64,000 nucleotides of DNA from Saussurea involucrata (taxonomy: Eukaryota; Streptophyta; Magnoliopsida; Asterales; Asteraceae): NCBI GenBank assembly GCA_033807775.1, contig CM066321.1, positions 251,336,422 through 251,400,421 of the forward strand, given 5' to 3'. The notes below the pieces were generated by a model. The model did not search any database and was not told the origin of the DNA. It saw nothing but the letters and a program-made list of their open reading frames with translations. A program made the position numbers and the translations under genes. The stretch's first letter is position 1; each line of letters opens with the position of its first letter. Shown piece after piece: positions 12,076-22,097 of this stretch.

Positions 12076-12078
12076 GTT

Positions 12079-12096
12079 TGGCGCCATCCGTGGGAC
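12079..12096 (+). other. Primer-binding site of C
   Basis: TGGCGCCATCCGTGGGAC starts 3 nt after the LTR end. The TGGCGCC start is typical of Tat/Athila elements primed by a tRNA other than initiator Met (tRNA-Asp ends in GGCGCCA). The rest of the complementarity was not checked. Confidence 0.7.
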
Positions 12097-12172
12097 CCCA
12101 TCTAGAGAAAATCTCAAGCCAACGCATATATCGCTCTAACAATCTTGTGAAGTTTTTGTCATTTTCAGGTAA

Positions 12173-14347
12173 ATGGCAAATTATCAGGATCCCATGATTC
12201 AACTCCAGTCAGAGTTGAATGCGGCTCGAAGTCAGATTCAAGCCCTGCATGAGCAGAATCAGAAAGCAGCCGCGGAAATCGCTTCTTTGAGGAATCCAGC
12301 GATGAGCAACTCCTTTGGAACTCAGAATGGTCCCCGACCTATGGGTGCACCCATCGTAAGTCCCCAATTCCAGGAAGGTCCAGGGACATTCGCCAACAAT
12401 CCAGGTCCGGGGCCATTTGTCTGCAACCCTCATCAAGGGCAGTATCCCCCTCAGTATTTGAGACCGCCACCTTTGCATAATGGCGCCCCGCCATATTTCG
12501 TCCCTCTCAGCGGGGATGCCAATGGTTCTTCGTACGGAAACGGTACGGTGACAGCCACAAATTCAGGGGTCGACCCTCCAACAGGCGTAAATTCCGATCC
12601 TAATGACCCCGTCGCCCAGCGACTTAGGTTATTGGAAGATCAGAACGAGAAGATGCTGTTGCTACTTTCCAAGTTACCAGGCGCCGCTGTTCCCGTCGAT
12701 GTCGAACCCCGCACATGATTTCAAGCGTCGCCTTTCATTGACACGATAGCGACTGTCGACGTGCCAAAGAAATACAACATTCCTGCTTTTACACCAAAAT
12801 ATTCGGGAATAACTGATCCAACAGAACATATTGCACAATACAAACAATTGATGTGGACAATATCAATCCCACATCAATATCAAGTAGTGTGCATGTGCAA
12901 AAGCTTCGGGGCGACTCTTACAGGTCCTGCTCTTCAATGGTTGATCAACCTCAAACCCAAGTCCATCAGCAACTTTGCAGAGTTGGTCAACCTGTTTTCG
13001 CAACAATTCGCCAGCACTCGCACGATGGAGAAGCAGACCAGCGACCTGTACTACGTCGTCCAAAAATTTGGAGTGTCCATCCGTAGTTATTTCAATCGAT
13101 TTAACGCAGAAATAATCAGCATTCGAAATTGTGACGTCAAGACTGCCATTGATGCCTACAAGCGTGGTCTTGACGACAACACTACAAGATTGTACGTCGA
13201 TCTTACGAAATACCCACCTGAGAATTTCGAAGACGTACGGGCTAGAACTCTAGCTTACATGAGGGTCGAAGACGACTTAGTCTTCCGCCGTAAGCATTCC
13301 ACAGACAAAAAATCGCTCTGGATCAAGAAGCCAGATTTCAAATGCAAACCAAGCGTCAAGTCGGAGCTGTCGCACCAAATATCGAACGTTCGGTTCGACA
13401 AGAAAAAAAGCAATCCTACACCTCGATTCTCGCAATATCCTAAGATCTCTTCTTATGAATTCAAGGGAACGATGAAAGAGCTAGTCGAAGCTCTTATAAA
13501 TGTTCAGTCGTCTGTCCGATGGCCCAAGAAGAGTGATAAAGATGACGACAAGAAGGATAAGACCAAATGGTGCGACTTCCATAGGGACCATGGCCATACG
13601 ACGGATAACTGCCTTGCTTTACATAAGGAGTTAGCCTGGATCGTCCCCAGGGGTCATCTGCAAGGCTTTATTGCTAAAGAATCTACGCCAGTTGATGTCG
13701 TAAGACCGGCATCCCCCGTCCATGAAAAAGTCATCAACTGTGTGACGGGTGGATCAGACGTCTGTGGTTTAACCTATTCGGCAGCCAAGCGGCACGCCAG
13801 TCAATCATCGGGAGAATATCCCATCCCACGGTCGTCCCGACCGAAACAAGAATTGAAACTGGAGGCGATGCCGATAACTTTCGATCAAGACGACCTCCAG
13901 GACAGTTGGCAAAAACATCACGATGGCTTGATCATCCAGCTCACTATTGGCAACTGCTCGACCAAAAGAGTATTGGTCGATGGAGGCAGTTCGGCCAACA
14001 TCATTTTTCTAAGCACTATCAAAGCTATGGGAATCGATAAATCAGAGATCACCCGTCGATCAATGACTCTGAAAGGATTCAATGGCGATTCTACCAACAC
14101 TCTGGGAGAGATCATCCTCCCAGTGTACGCTAAAGGGGTCAACAAGCAAACAAGATTTAACGTTATTGACTGTTCATCAGCATACAACGTTATACTTGGT
14201 CGACCCTGGATCCACGACAGGAAAGCGGTCCCCTCGACCTATCACCAGACGATCAAATTCCCGACGCCATGGGGAGTGCAAGAAATCAAAAGCGAGCAGA
14301 AGACCGCCCGTGATTGCTATAAGGCAACATTGAAACCTCAAAGGTGA
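12173..14347 (+). pseudogene. gag: gag-protease of C, one in-frame stop
   Basis: One frame of about 725 codons from ATG 12173, interrupted only by TGA at 12716-12718. The N-terminal part is a Gln/Asn-rich and Pro-rich stretch with a short coiled coil. From about 12761 comes a Retrotrans_gag-like domain (YSGITDPTEHIAQYKQLM, ALQWLINLKPKSISNF). A modified zinc knuckle, CDFHRDHGHTTDNC, of the kind usual in Tat/Athila Gag, follows at about 13570. The aspartic protease shows VLVDGGSSANIIFL at about 13975. The frame ends just after the protease with ATLKPQR, where RT would normally continue. No RT, RNase H or integrase motif follows. The TGA may be a recent mutation or be read through. Confidence 0.88.
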
Positions 14348-15468
14348 AACCAATATTATGGCGACTGCGCACGATACAACCTATCCATACGTCAAAAAAG
14401 GCAGGTACGGGTATCGTCTTACAGTCGCCACAAGGGGGCAAAATGTTGTACCCCATACGGCACTACGGGTATCGTCTAGAGATCCTAGTATCAAATCTTC
14501 GACCACGACCCCACGCAGCTGGGCTATAGTACACTTTATTTCTTCTTTACTTTCGATTTATTTCGATAAACAATTACTGACTTAAGCATCGGAGGGTCGT
14601 TGGTCAAACCAACGACCACCCCTGAATCTTACATTGCAGGCTCGCAGGATCGCACGAACGTCAGTCTTACGATATATATCGTGAGAAGACAAAGCCTTTT
14701 AGATTATAAGGTTATGATGAATATGTCACGATCGATAAAATCATGACCCATAACTCATGACTCACACGACGTAAACCGAATCTTACGATTCAGTACATAG
14801 ATCCTACGATCACAACAGGTGCATTCTAATTTGAGTCATGAAGCTAAAGTCTTATGACTTAAACTCTATGATTTAGAATGTATGTTCGGCCCAGTCGCCC
14901 TATTACTTCCATAGTCATTCTTTTCTAAACGATTCACATCGTGAGAAATAAAGCCTCTACGACTTAAAACATAAGTCTTATGGTAATTAAGAAACATGTC
15001 TTACAATTTATATTATGGGAAACCAAAGTCTCTACAGCTCGGATACGAGCTTTACGATCTTCATCGTGAGGAATAAAGTCTCTAAGACTTGCATATCACA
15101 AAAGGAATCTTAGGATTCATTAAACAGGTCTTATAATCATTACATGTATTCTTTAACTAAGTGTTGGAAACAAAAGTCGTGTGACTTGAATTCCATACTT
15201 AGAATACTTCTTCGGCCTCAGTCGCCCGATTACTTCACGTTTACAAGTATCTCAGTCATACAGTTTTACATACGTTTTACGGCTAATTACACCCGTTCAT
15301 TAAGTCTTGTTATCTTTCCGTCTTATTTTGTTCGTTCGCAACAAAGTTAAAAGTATACGACAAAAGTATAACAAAAATTTCACTTGTATTTATACGATCA
15401 AAACTATACAAGTAAAGGGCACGACCGATTACAGTAGCCCCACATTAAAAATAAAGCAAAGACAAAAG
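14348..15468. repeat. Non-coding segment of C with degenerate repeats
   Basis: Occupies the place where pol should be but has no convincing frame. From about 14590 it holds loose copies of a module resembling ATCGTGAGGAATAAAGTCTCTAAG followed by cttacgatt-like words (starts near 14678, 14940, 15018, 15062 and 15160). The motif TCGGCCCAGTCGCCC or a close variant occurs near 14885 and 15212. The function is unknown. Confidence 0.6.
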
Positions 15469-16072
15469 TCAAGGCAGAAGGGAGTCCTCAGCGACCTCCT
15501 CGTCGCCAGTCACGTCGACCTTAGCGTCTGTCGGGTCCTCTTCTTCAAGCTTGTCTTCTTGGTCGAGTTCCTCCTCGTCCCCGACTTGCTCTAAGAAGGT
15601 TTTGACCTCCTCTTCGGCTCCGGCCATAGGGTTTAACCCCCGTATATGGTGACGCATAATCCGCTTTAACCCTCAAACGGGTTAAAGCTTCAAAGGACAG
15701 GAGTCGCTCCTCCAAGGAGATGACCTCCTTCCCCTTCGCCTCGACGAGCGAAGTAAGGTCCCCGACCTGTTTTTCGCTCATGGCCAGGGAAGCCTCAGTT
15801 GCTCCTAATTCCACCTCCGCCGCAGATGACTTCTCCAAGGCTTCCCTCAGATGGCGCTGGAGGTCTTCCTTTTCCCTCGACGACTCTGCATACAAGTCCT
15901 GTACTTCGCAGAATTTTTCGTCAAGGGCCTCCGCCTTCTCCATCGCCGTCTTCTCTTGCTCCCGTACCACTCGAGTTTCCTCCTGCGCCTTGCGCATCAT
16001 CTCTAAGGAAGTGGGTGTAACCCTACAGATCTTCTCCATATAGGTATACAGGCAGAGAGACGTCTGGAACGC

Positions 16073-16149
16073 CTGTAGCGCACGAATGCACATGAACATC
16101 CGAAAACAAACAATAAAGTAAAACATTAGGTAAAACAGGTCGTACACAC
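16073..16149 (-). other. Predicted intron 3 of the antisense gene
   Basis: 77 nt on the minus strand, donor TTAAG|GTGTGTACG and acceptor GTGCGCTACAG|GCGTTCC. It joins the exon ending AGLTFK to the exon with AFQTSLCLYTYMEKICR and the coiled coil. Confidence 0.65.
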
Positions 16150-16643
16150 CTTAAAGGTCAGCCCCGCGATGTACGACCCCATGTTATCAACCGTAACCCC
16201 CTCCAGCCGCTCCTGAAAGCAAGGAAGGAGGAACGTCCCCAGGTCAGGGAAGAGTTTTTCGCTGTCTATCTCCTCCCCGGCCATAAAGTCCAACGGCAAG
16301 GTGAAATTCACCATCGTAACAACAGAGGACTCCTCCGTCTCCTTCTCCTTCCCTTTATCGGCTGACGAGGGAGAAGGGGCGACCTCTCCCATCAGAGGAG
16401 TGGCCACGCTCACCGGTGTCACGTCAACTGTGACCGGTGGCGTCTTCGCCTTCTCGGCGGTGGCGACCCCAGACGAGTCGCCACCTTTCGACGACGGTCC
16501 CTTCTGGATAGTCGTCCGTTGTTTCTTTATCCCCGATGATGGGGATAGGGTAGCCTTTCATTTCAGTTCCTTGGGCTGATGAGCCAAAAGGAGTTGAGAC
16601 TCCTTCTTTGACGAACCACGGGTAGGCATATCACCTGACCCAC

Positions 16644-16724
16644 CTACAAAAAACACAAAAGACGAGAATAAGAGGAAGTAATAAGAGTCATATGACCGAA
16701 TCGTACGACAAGCTAAAAAATTAC
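16644..16724 (-). other. Predicted intron 2 of the antisense gene
   Basis: 81 nt on the minus strand, donor AGGCA|GTAATT and acceptor TTTTTTGTAG|GTGGG. It removes the hydrophobic stretch YYFLLFSSFVFFV, which otherwise looks like a spurious membrane segment. Confidence 0.55.
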
Positions 16725-16919
16725 TGCCTATCGCCTCCTCTTCCTCTTCTCTTCTCTCCGATTCTTCCTCAGCAGGGATCTCCGTTCCTCCAAGGATGAC
16801 GACCTTGTCGTCCCTAACATTACGCTGAATAAAGAAAGACCTCTCGTCTAGAGAATAGTCCCGAAACTTTTCGATCTCCGCCGCAGACTCGAGAAGATCA
16901 GCGTCAGGAAACGTGATGG

Positions 16920-16992
16920 CTGCAAACAAAAACAATATCAGTCCAAACGCACGGCTAAAATATAAATATTCGATCCGAAAGAAAACACTTAC
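16920..16992 (-). other. Predicted intron 1 of the antisense gene
   Basis: 73 nt on the minus strand, donor GATT|GTAAGTG and acceptor TTTGTTTGCAG|CCATC, U-rich. Removal joins the WPDGTSI region to ITFPDADLLESAAEI. Both splice sites are strong matches to plant consensus. Confidence 0.7.
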
Positions 16993-17649
16993 AATCGACG
17001 TTCCATCCGGCCACGACGCACGTTGTGTCCTCAGCCAATAGGTCGAGAGACTGAGTCTTTCCAAAGACGTATCTCGCCTTCCACCCTCGGTCATTAACCT
17101 GGGTATTTAGCACCAACACTTGAGTGCCATATGCTTGGAAGACAAGATATATCGGTGGTAGCCATCCACCTTCACCGTGTACGCCACCAACAAATCGTCC
17201 ACATTAAACGACGACGCCCACTCGTTAGTGACCCTATCGATCACAAAATGACCCGCCAGAACTGCGGCATCATTTGGGCAGGAGACAAGGAAAACCTGGT
17301 CAAAAATTCCCTTGCCAAAGAAGAAAATGGCCATTTGAAACACACTTTGAACGGGTACTCATATAAAACAAAGTGTCCATTCGGACAGTCGGCCGGTCGG
17401 AACTGACCCGACGAATATATCTGAACGACGTCAGGGACGCCAGACAAGGTCCTAAAGGCCCCTAAACTCTCCCAACCATCAATGGTGCTCGCTGGTTCGA
17501 TCGACTTTCTGAAAAGCTATGAGAAGAACTAAAAGGTTCCTTCTAAACTTAATAACGCTCGAAGCACACGAAAAGATGGCAAGTAAAGATCTCTGAAATC
17601 CTTTCCTAAAAACACAAGTGAGCGTGAAAAGGAAACGATTCCCTAAATC

Positions 17650-17800
17650 GCACTATTTAAGGCAAATATCGTATCAGGTCGACCCTCTGGATGGTCGACA
17701 GCTGTCCATCGCCTTTTCGCATGCATCATGCCGATGGACGACACCTGTCCCATCAACAACTCTACGCCTCTGACACGCCGTCGTGATGTCACAACCTTTT
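17650..17800 (-). promoter_or_regulatory. Promoter-like region for the antisense gene of C
   Basis: On the minus strand the motif TTGTGACATCACGACGGC followed by GTGTCAGA (about 17770-17798) lies 110-140 nt upstream of a TATA-like CTTAAATAG near 17654-17662. It sits just inside the 3' LTR of C and points into the antisense gene. Similar TGACATCA...GTGTCAG wording lies upstream of the third ORF of copia elements H and D. Confidence 0.45.
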
Positions 17801-17921
17801 AATTTTCTCCGATCCAAATCGAACCAAGACGGTTGAAATCCGACCAGACTCTCTCCCCGCGCGACACATGTCAAACCACTTCGTCTGATTTAAAATTCGA
17901 ATTTCACGCCTAAAATTCAAA

Positions 17922-17935
17922 TTTTGGGGGCAAAC
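17922..17935 (+). other. Polypurine tract of C
   Basis: TTTTGGGGGCAAAC directly precedes TG of the 3' LTR. Confidence 0.75.
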
Positions 17936-18771
17936 TGTTTGGGTAAAAATCACACCTCACGACCGACGCTAGAAAACTCAGATAATATTTCCATAATACC
18001 ACTCTTGTATTTAGATAAGGTCTTACAGGTTATTTACAGACGAGTACTCGGTCGTATATTTTTATGATGGTCGTACGTTCCGTACGGCCGACGTATGAGA
18101 CTTAAGACGGTCGTACGATTATACTAGCCGTTAACAGTCAACACCCATTTCTTTTGTTCATTAATGCAGGTCCACGAGCATTCATGGTGCAAACGGCCAG
18201 TAACGGACAAGTTATCAATGGCATTAAAAGCCCAACAGCGGTTACGAAATAAGCCATCAAGACACATTTAATGACTAGCGGAAGCTATATAAAGGCCTGC
18301 TCTACAACCGAAAAGGAGACCCGAATCTACATTTTCTCCATCTATTTTCTAAACTATTACACATCGAAAACACAGCAATCTACAGAGCATTCGAACGAAT
18401 ATTGCTAAAGCTACCTTCGCACGACTGCAGTTCGAACCGCACGACAGCAGACTTTTTCGCACGATTTACACACGACACACGACTTTTTCACGCGACTAAG
18501 TTTATTTCTACATTTATTTGTAACCTGTTGTGCACAAAACACCTGTTACAAAAGGACTTTCGCCCCTATTTGGCGACTATAGTGCACCGTCGACTCTCAC
18601 AAGTCGACCGCGGTTTTTCCCTCGTTTTGGGGTTTTTTGTGTCACCAAATCTCTTGTCTTGTTTACTTTTTTCCTTGCTATTGTGTTGATTGGTCTTGAG
18701 ATACATTTCTTTAGTTGTTAAAGTCCACATCAACCTCAAGTTATCCTTTTGGGTGATATTTGGCATTAACA
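17936..18771 (+). repeat. 3' LTR of C
   Basis: 836 bp, intact, TG...CA. It preserves the site into which A jumped in the other copy: CACGACCGACGCT is continuous here. A TATA box lies at 18286-18293. Confidence 0.93.
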
Positions 18772-19695
18772 GAGCGATACCGTTGTTTGCGAGGAGTTTG
18801 AATGGCGTACGATTTGGAAACGGTAAAACCGATATGAAATTGGCTTACGATCGGTGAATGAAATGGTACATGGTAGCAGAGGGTGATTGGTGGCAAGAGG
18901 GCCTTTGTTCAGAATAAGTTTGCTCACGAGCGGTGGTGAAAAATTATAGACGAACTTCGGTGTGGCCGATCTCTTATCGGCAGCCAGTGCGCCAACCATC
19001 TTCTTTTTAATAATCATGGAGATGAATCTCGGAAAAGCAACCTTGGGTCGCTTCGGCGGGGTAATAACATTGACCAATTCTGTGAAGAAGTATTGGGCAA
19101 AATCAATATTTCTTTGAAAGATTAAGGCATGAGCAAGCTGGGTGATGTAGGAAGGAGATTGGTCATGTCCTCCTGTCTTACGACTTAGACAAAGAATGAC
19201 GTGAGAGAAGAATAAGTTCCATATGCCTCCATATTTTGGCGAAAAAGAGTACCAGACTTTTATCCATCTCGTCATGGATGTAGTTTAGAGTTTGACTAAC
19301 TTTATCATTCTCAGTTCCAAGAGGGAACTGATCATAAGAAGAGAATATGGGAAGATGGAGAGTTGATCGAACATCCTCGACCGCAAAAGTGAGGTCGCGT
19401 TCTTCCAAATCTGAGAGAATGGAGGTAGAAATCTGTTTTATAGTCTCATGATAATCACAAGAGAGCTATAAGTTCCCAATAAGCTATTTGCTCATTTTGA
19501 GAGAGTTGGTAAAGGCATATTGCAATGGTGATTTTTGGAGGAAGAAGGAGATAGGATTAAACTCATGACGATTGGGGTCGTGCTCAAACCTTGCAACATG
19601 GTTGCATTGGTTGAAGGAGAGATCATCATGGGTGACAGAAGAGCCTTTGATGATTTTGGTACCTTGGAAGCTTTGACAGGAGTGGTAGACGCCAT
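18772..19695 (-). pseudogene. Third ORF of H, N-terminal half, broken
   Basis: Starts at ATG 19695 (MASTTPVKASKVPKSS). It matches the third ORF of D in the segments around the HLPIFSS region and WNLFFSHVILCLSRKTGGHDQ (D: MNFIFAHLISCLSAKTGSTDQ), then the IDFAQYFFTELV block (D: IDWATIIYNDLV). Stops and at least one frame change occur near 19490 and 19270. The rest is cut by element C. Function unknown; see the D copy. Confidence 0.7.
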
Positions 19696-19732
19696 TGTTG
19701 AGAGAGAGATGAAGTTGCAGGTAGGTAATGAG

Positions 19733-19741
19733 AGAGAGATA

Positions 19742-19773
<32 letters not shown>

Positions 19774-19774
19774 T
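19733..19774. repeat. GA microsatellite
   Basis: Runs of GAGAGA within repeated GGTAATGAGAGAGA, in the probable 5' untranslated part of the third ORF of H (CT-rich on the coding strand). Confidence 0.85.
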
Positions 19775-19824
19775 CGCCTGAGAAGTTGTAAGTTAGTAAA
19801 AATGAAAAGAATGGTAAAGATGGG

Positions 19825-19832
19825 TTTATATA
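19825..19832 (-). promoter_or_regulatory. TATA box upstream of the third ORF of H
   Basis: On the minus strand CGGGTATATAAACCC contains TATATAAA, 130 nt before ATG 19695 and followed by a CT-rich stretch. About 130-160 nt upstream of it (near 19950-19990) are TTGACATCAC, GTGTCAG and GACGTGAC. Element D has a TATA box in the same relative place. Confidence 0.5.
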
Positions 19833-20024
19833 CCCGGGGAAGATGAAGGGATATGAATTAGGGTTTCTTGAAGAGTAATGATGACAAAATTAAAAAATTT
19901 GCGGTAGAGGGAACGGTTTAGGGTAATCGGGAAGTGGAATAGTCACGTCTTGTAACTGACACACGATGTGGGGTGATGTCAACCTCGAATGTCGTATAGT
20001 GATAAGAACAAAGAATACAATTGG

Positions 20025-20335
20025 AGAAGGAAATCGGTAGGAGTCTGAATCGGTACAAGAGAAAGAAATCGGTAGAAGAGAAAAAAGGGGTTAACCTACC
20101 GATTTATGATCGGTGGCGAAAACATGCCGATGGGAATCAAAGAGGCCACCAAATTCTTATCGGTGGAGAGTCCTATCGATTCGGATCGAAAAAGCCATCG
20201 ATATTAGATCGGTGGGGAAACCTATCGATTGGGATCAGGGAAGCCATCAATTTCTAATCGGTCGGTTAACCTTCCGATTGAAATCGGGGAGGCCACCGAT
20301 CGTGATCGGTGGAAACCCTATCGATTTTTTTAAGC
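20025..20335. repeat. Minisatellite between pol and third ORF of H
   Basis: About six to eight degenerate units near 45 bp, with the wording GATCGGTGG...CCTATCGATTGG...AAGCCATCGAT. Open frames across it are produced by the repetition. D has no such array at the corresponding place. Confidence 0.75.
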
Positions 20336-20349
20336 ATCCAAATTCAACA

Positions 20350-20990
20350 TACCTAGTTCTTCGATAAGGAATTTGAACCTAGTTTCATCCAAAAGTTTTG
20401 TGAATAGATCGACTAGCCAGAGATCGATAGGTATAAATTGGAGTTCTACATCACCTTTAGAGATATGATCTCTGATGAAGTGATATCTTATGTCAATGTG
20501 CTATGATCTGGAGCGAAACACATGATTGTTTGCATTGGCAATTGCACTAGAGTTGTCACATAGAATCGGTACATGAGAGTAGATCTAATTGTAGCCCCTT
20601 AGTTGATTTTTTATCCATAGTATTTGTGCACAACAACTACCTACAACAACATATTCAGCTTCAACAGTGGAAGTTTATACTAAATTTTGCTTCTTGCTAG
20701 ACCAACTAACCAATTTACCACCAAGAAGTTGGCAAATCCCAGTAGTGCTTTTCCTATCCACCTTGGAACCTGCAAAGTCAGAGTCTAAATACCCGATTAG
20801 TTCATAACCGTAGTCTTTGGGATACCAAAGACCCAGATGTAAGGTACCCTTTAGATACCTAAAGATGCATTTAACTGCAGCCAGATGAGATTCTTTAGGA
20901 TTGTCTTGGTAACGTGCACAAAGACAAGTAGCAAACATGATATCGGGTCTGATAGCAGTAAGATAAAGGAGGGACCCGATCTACCTCGAT
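20350..20990 (-). pseudogene. Copia RNase H of H, broken
   Basis: Minus-strand similarity to the D RNase H: MFATCLCARYQDNPKESHLAAVKCIFRYLKG, YLDSDFAGSKVDRKSTTGICQLLGGKLVSW (20938-20675), then downstream remnants through the VEAEYVVVG-like and IDIRYHFIRDH-like blocks to about 20350. Stops occur beyond 20675. Confidence 0.8.
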
Positions 20991-21152
20991 AACTAGTTAC
21001 ATCAACAGATTACCATCGTGATCAACATGAATATTCAAAGGTGGTGCCATAGGAGTTTTCATAGGAGAGCAATTTTCAAAATTAAACCTTTTCAGATGGT
21101 CACAAATATATTTACTTTGATTTATGAAAATTCCTTCCGAATATTGGTTTAC

Positions 21153-22026
21153 TCACAAACCTAAGAAAAATGTGAGCTCTCCCATCATGCACATCTCATA
21201 TCTGCTTTTCATGAGAGAGGCAAACTCCTCACACAAAAATTCATCTGTGGCACCAAAAATAATATCATCCACATAGATTTGAACAAGAATGATATTATCT
21301 ACAGTCTTCTTGATGAAAAGAGTGTTGTCAATTTTACCTCGGGAGTACTTGTTTTCAAGAAGAAAGTCGGACAAGGTGTCATACCAGGCACGAGGAGCCT
21401 GTTTGAGTCCATAGAGAGCTTTGTACAATCGATAGACATAATCAGGATGGGTTAAATTTTCAAACCCAGGACGTTGTTTCACATAGATTTCTTCTGCCAG
21501 ATTCCCATTGAGGAAAACACTATTGACATCTATCTGGAAAACTCTGAAATTCTTATAAGCAACATGAGCAAGAAATATCCTAATGGCTTCAAGTCTATCA
21601 AAAAGTATAAATGTTTCATCATAGTCAATTCCCTCTTCTTGCCTATATCCTTGAGCAACAAGTTTGGACTTGTTACGGATTACAATACCTTCTTCATCCA
21701 TATGTTTCTGAAAACCCATTTTTTTCCTATGATGGTCTTTTTAGGAGAGCGGCGAACAAGGTTCCATCTTTGTTTCTTTCACATTGAAAGAGTTCCTCTT
21801 ACATGGCGGTGATCCAACATGAATCTGCTAGGGCCTCCTCAATTCATTTGGGTTCTTTGATGGATAAAAAATTCACATAGAGACAAATATTACCAACTCC
21901 TCTTCTGGTTTGAACACCAACTTGTTGATCACCAATTATTTGGTCAATTGGATGATCTTTAGTCCATTTAGTGGCAGGAAGAAGTGTTGGACGATGAGAT
22001 GGTTGAGCTTGAGAGGAGGAAGGCAA
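21153..22026 (-). pseudogene. Copia reverse transcriptase of H, broken
   Basis: 21719-21153 is open and contains [51 protein letters not shown] and the catalytic YVDDIIFG, ending at MGELTFFLGL. Upstream, 22026-21844 carries the linker HPIDQIIGDQQVGVQTRR found before RT in this lineage ([19 protein letters not shown]). A frame break separates the two. Confidence 0.85.
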
Positions 22027-22097
22027 ATCTTCAAGGGTGGAGGATGAAGGTAAATCGGTAGGATTTGCAGAAGATGGAATATCGGAGGGAGTGTCAT

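Larger units (their letters stand above)
15469..17520 (-). pseudogene. Antisense multi-exon gene of C (plant transposon-associated protein)
   Basis: Minus-strand coding pieces that join across short introns. The first exon region (about 17510-17107) reads GWESLGAFRTLSGVPDVVQ then YEYPFKVCFKWPFSSLAREFLTRFSLSPAQMMPQFWR, wording I associate with the putative gypsy-type transposon family (Pfam Transposase_28). A one-base slip in a T run near 17245 shifts the frame before DRVTNEWASSFNVDDLLVAY. Introns are predicted at 16992-16920, 16724-16644 and 16149-16073. The last exon (from 16072) encodes a long Glu/Lys-rich coiled coil and, after another frame change, an acidic tail ending at 15469. The role is unknown; antisense ORFs at this position are known in Tat elements. 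The 5' end is uncertain. Confidence 0.7.
1139..18771 (+). mobile_element. Element C: Tat-type Ty3 retrotransposon without pol
   Basis: The LTRs begin TGTTTGGG and end TTAACA. The 5' LTR is split by element A (1139-1170 plus 11270-12075, 838 bp in total) and the 3' LTR is 17936-18771 (836 bp). The flanking duplication is AAGCG on the left (1134-1138) and GAGCG on the right (18772-18776), one mismatch. A primer site starting TGGCGCC follows the 5' LTR and a purine-rich tract precedes the 3' LTR. Without A the element is about 7.5 kb. Inside are gag plus protease on the plus strand, about 1.1 kb of degenerate repeats, then a multi-exon gene on the minus strand. Reverse transcriptase, RNase H and integrase are missing. 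Antisense ORFs near the 3' LTR are known in Tat/Retand/Grande elements; their presence together with loss of all of pol is the unusual part. Confidence 0.88.

Noticed and set aside
15720..16043. Plus-strand frame opposite the coiled coil of the antisense gene
   Set aside because: Ser-rich shadow of the real minus-strand coding sequence.
16644..16724. Hydrophobic segment suggesting a membrane protein in the antisense gene
   Set aside because: It is better explained as a U-rich intron read through in frame.
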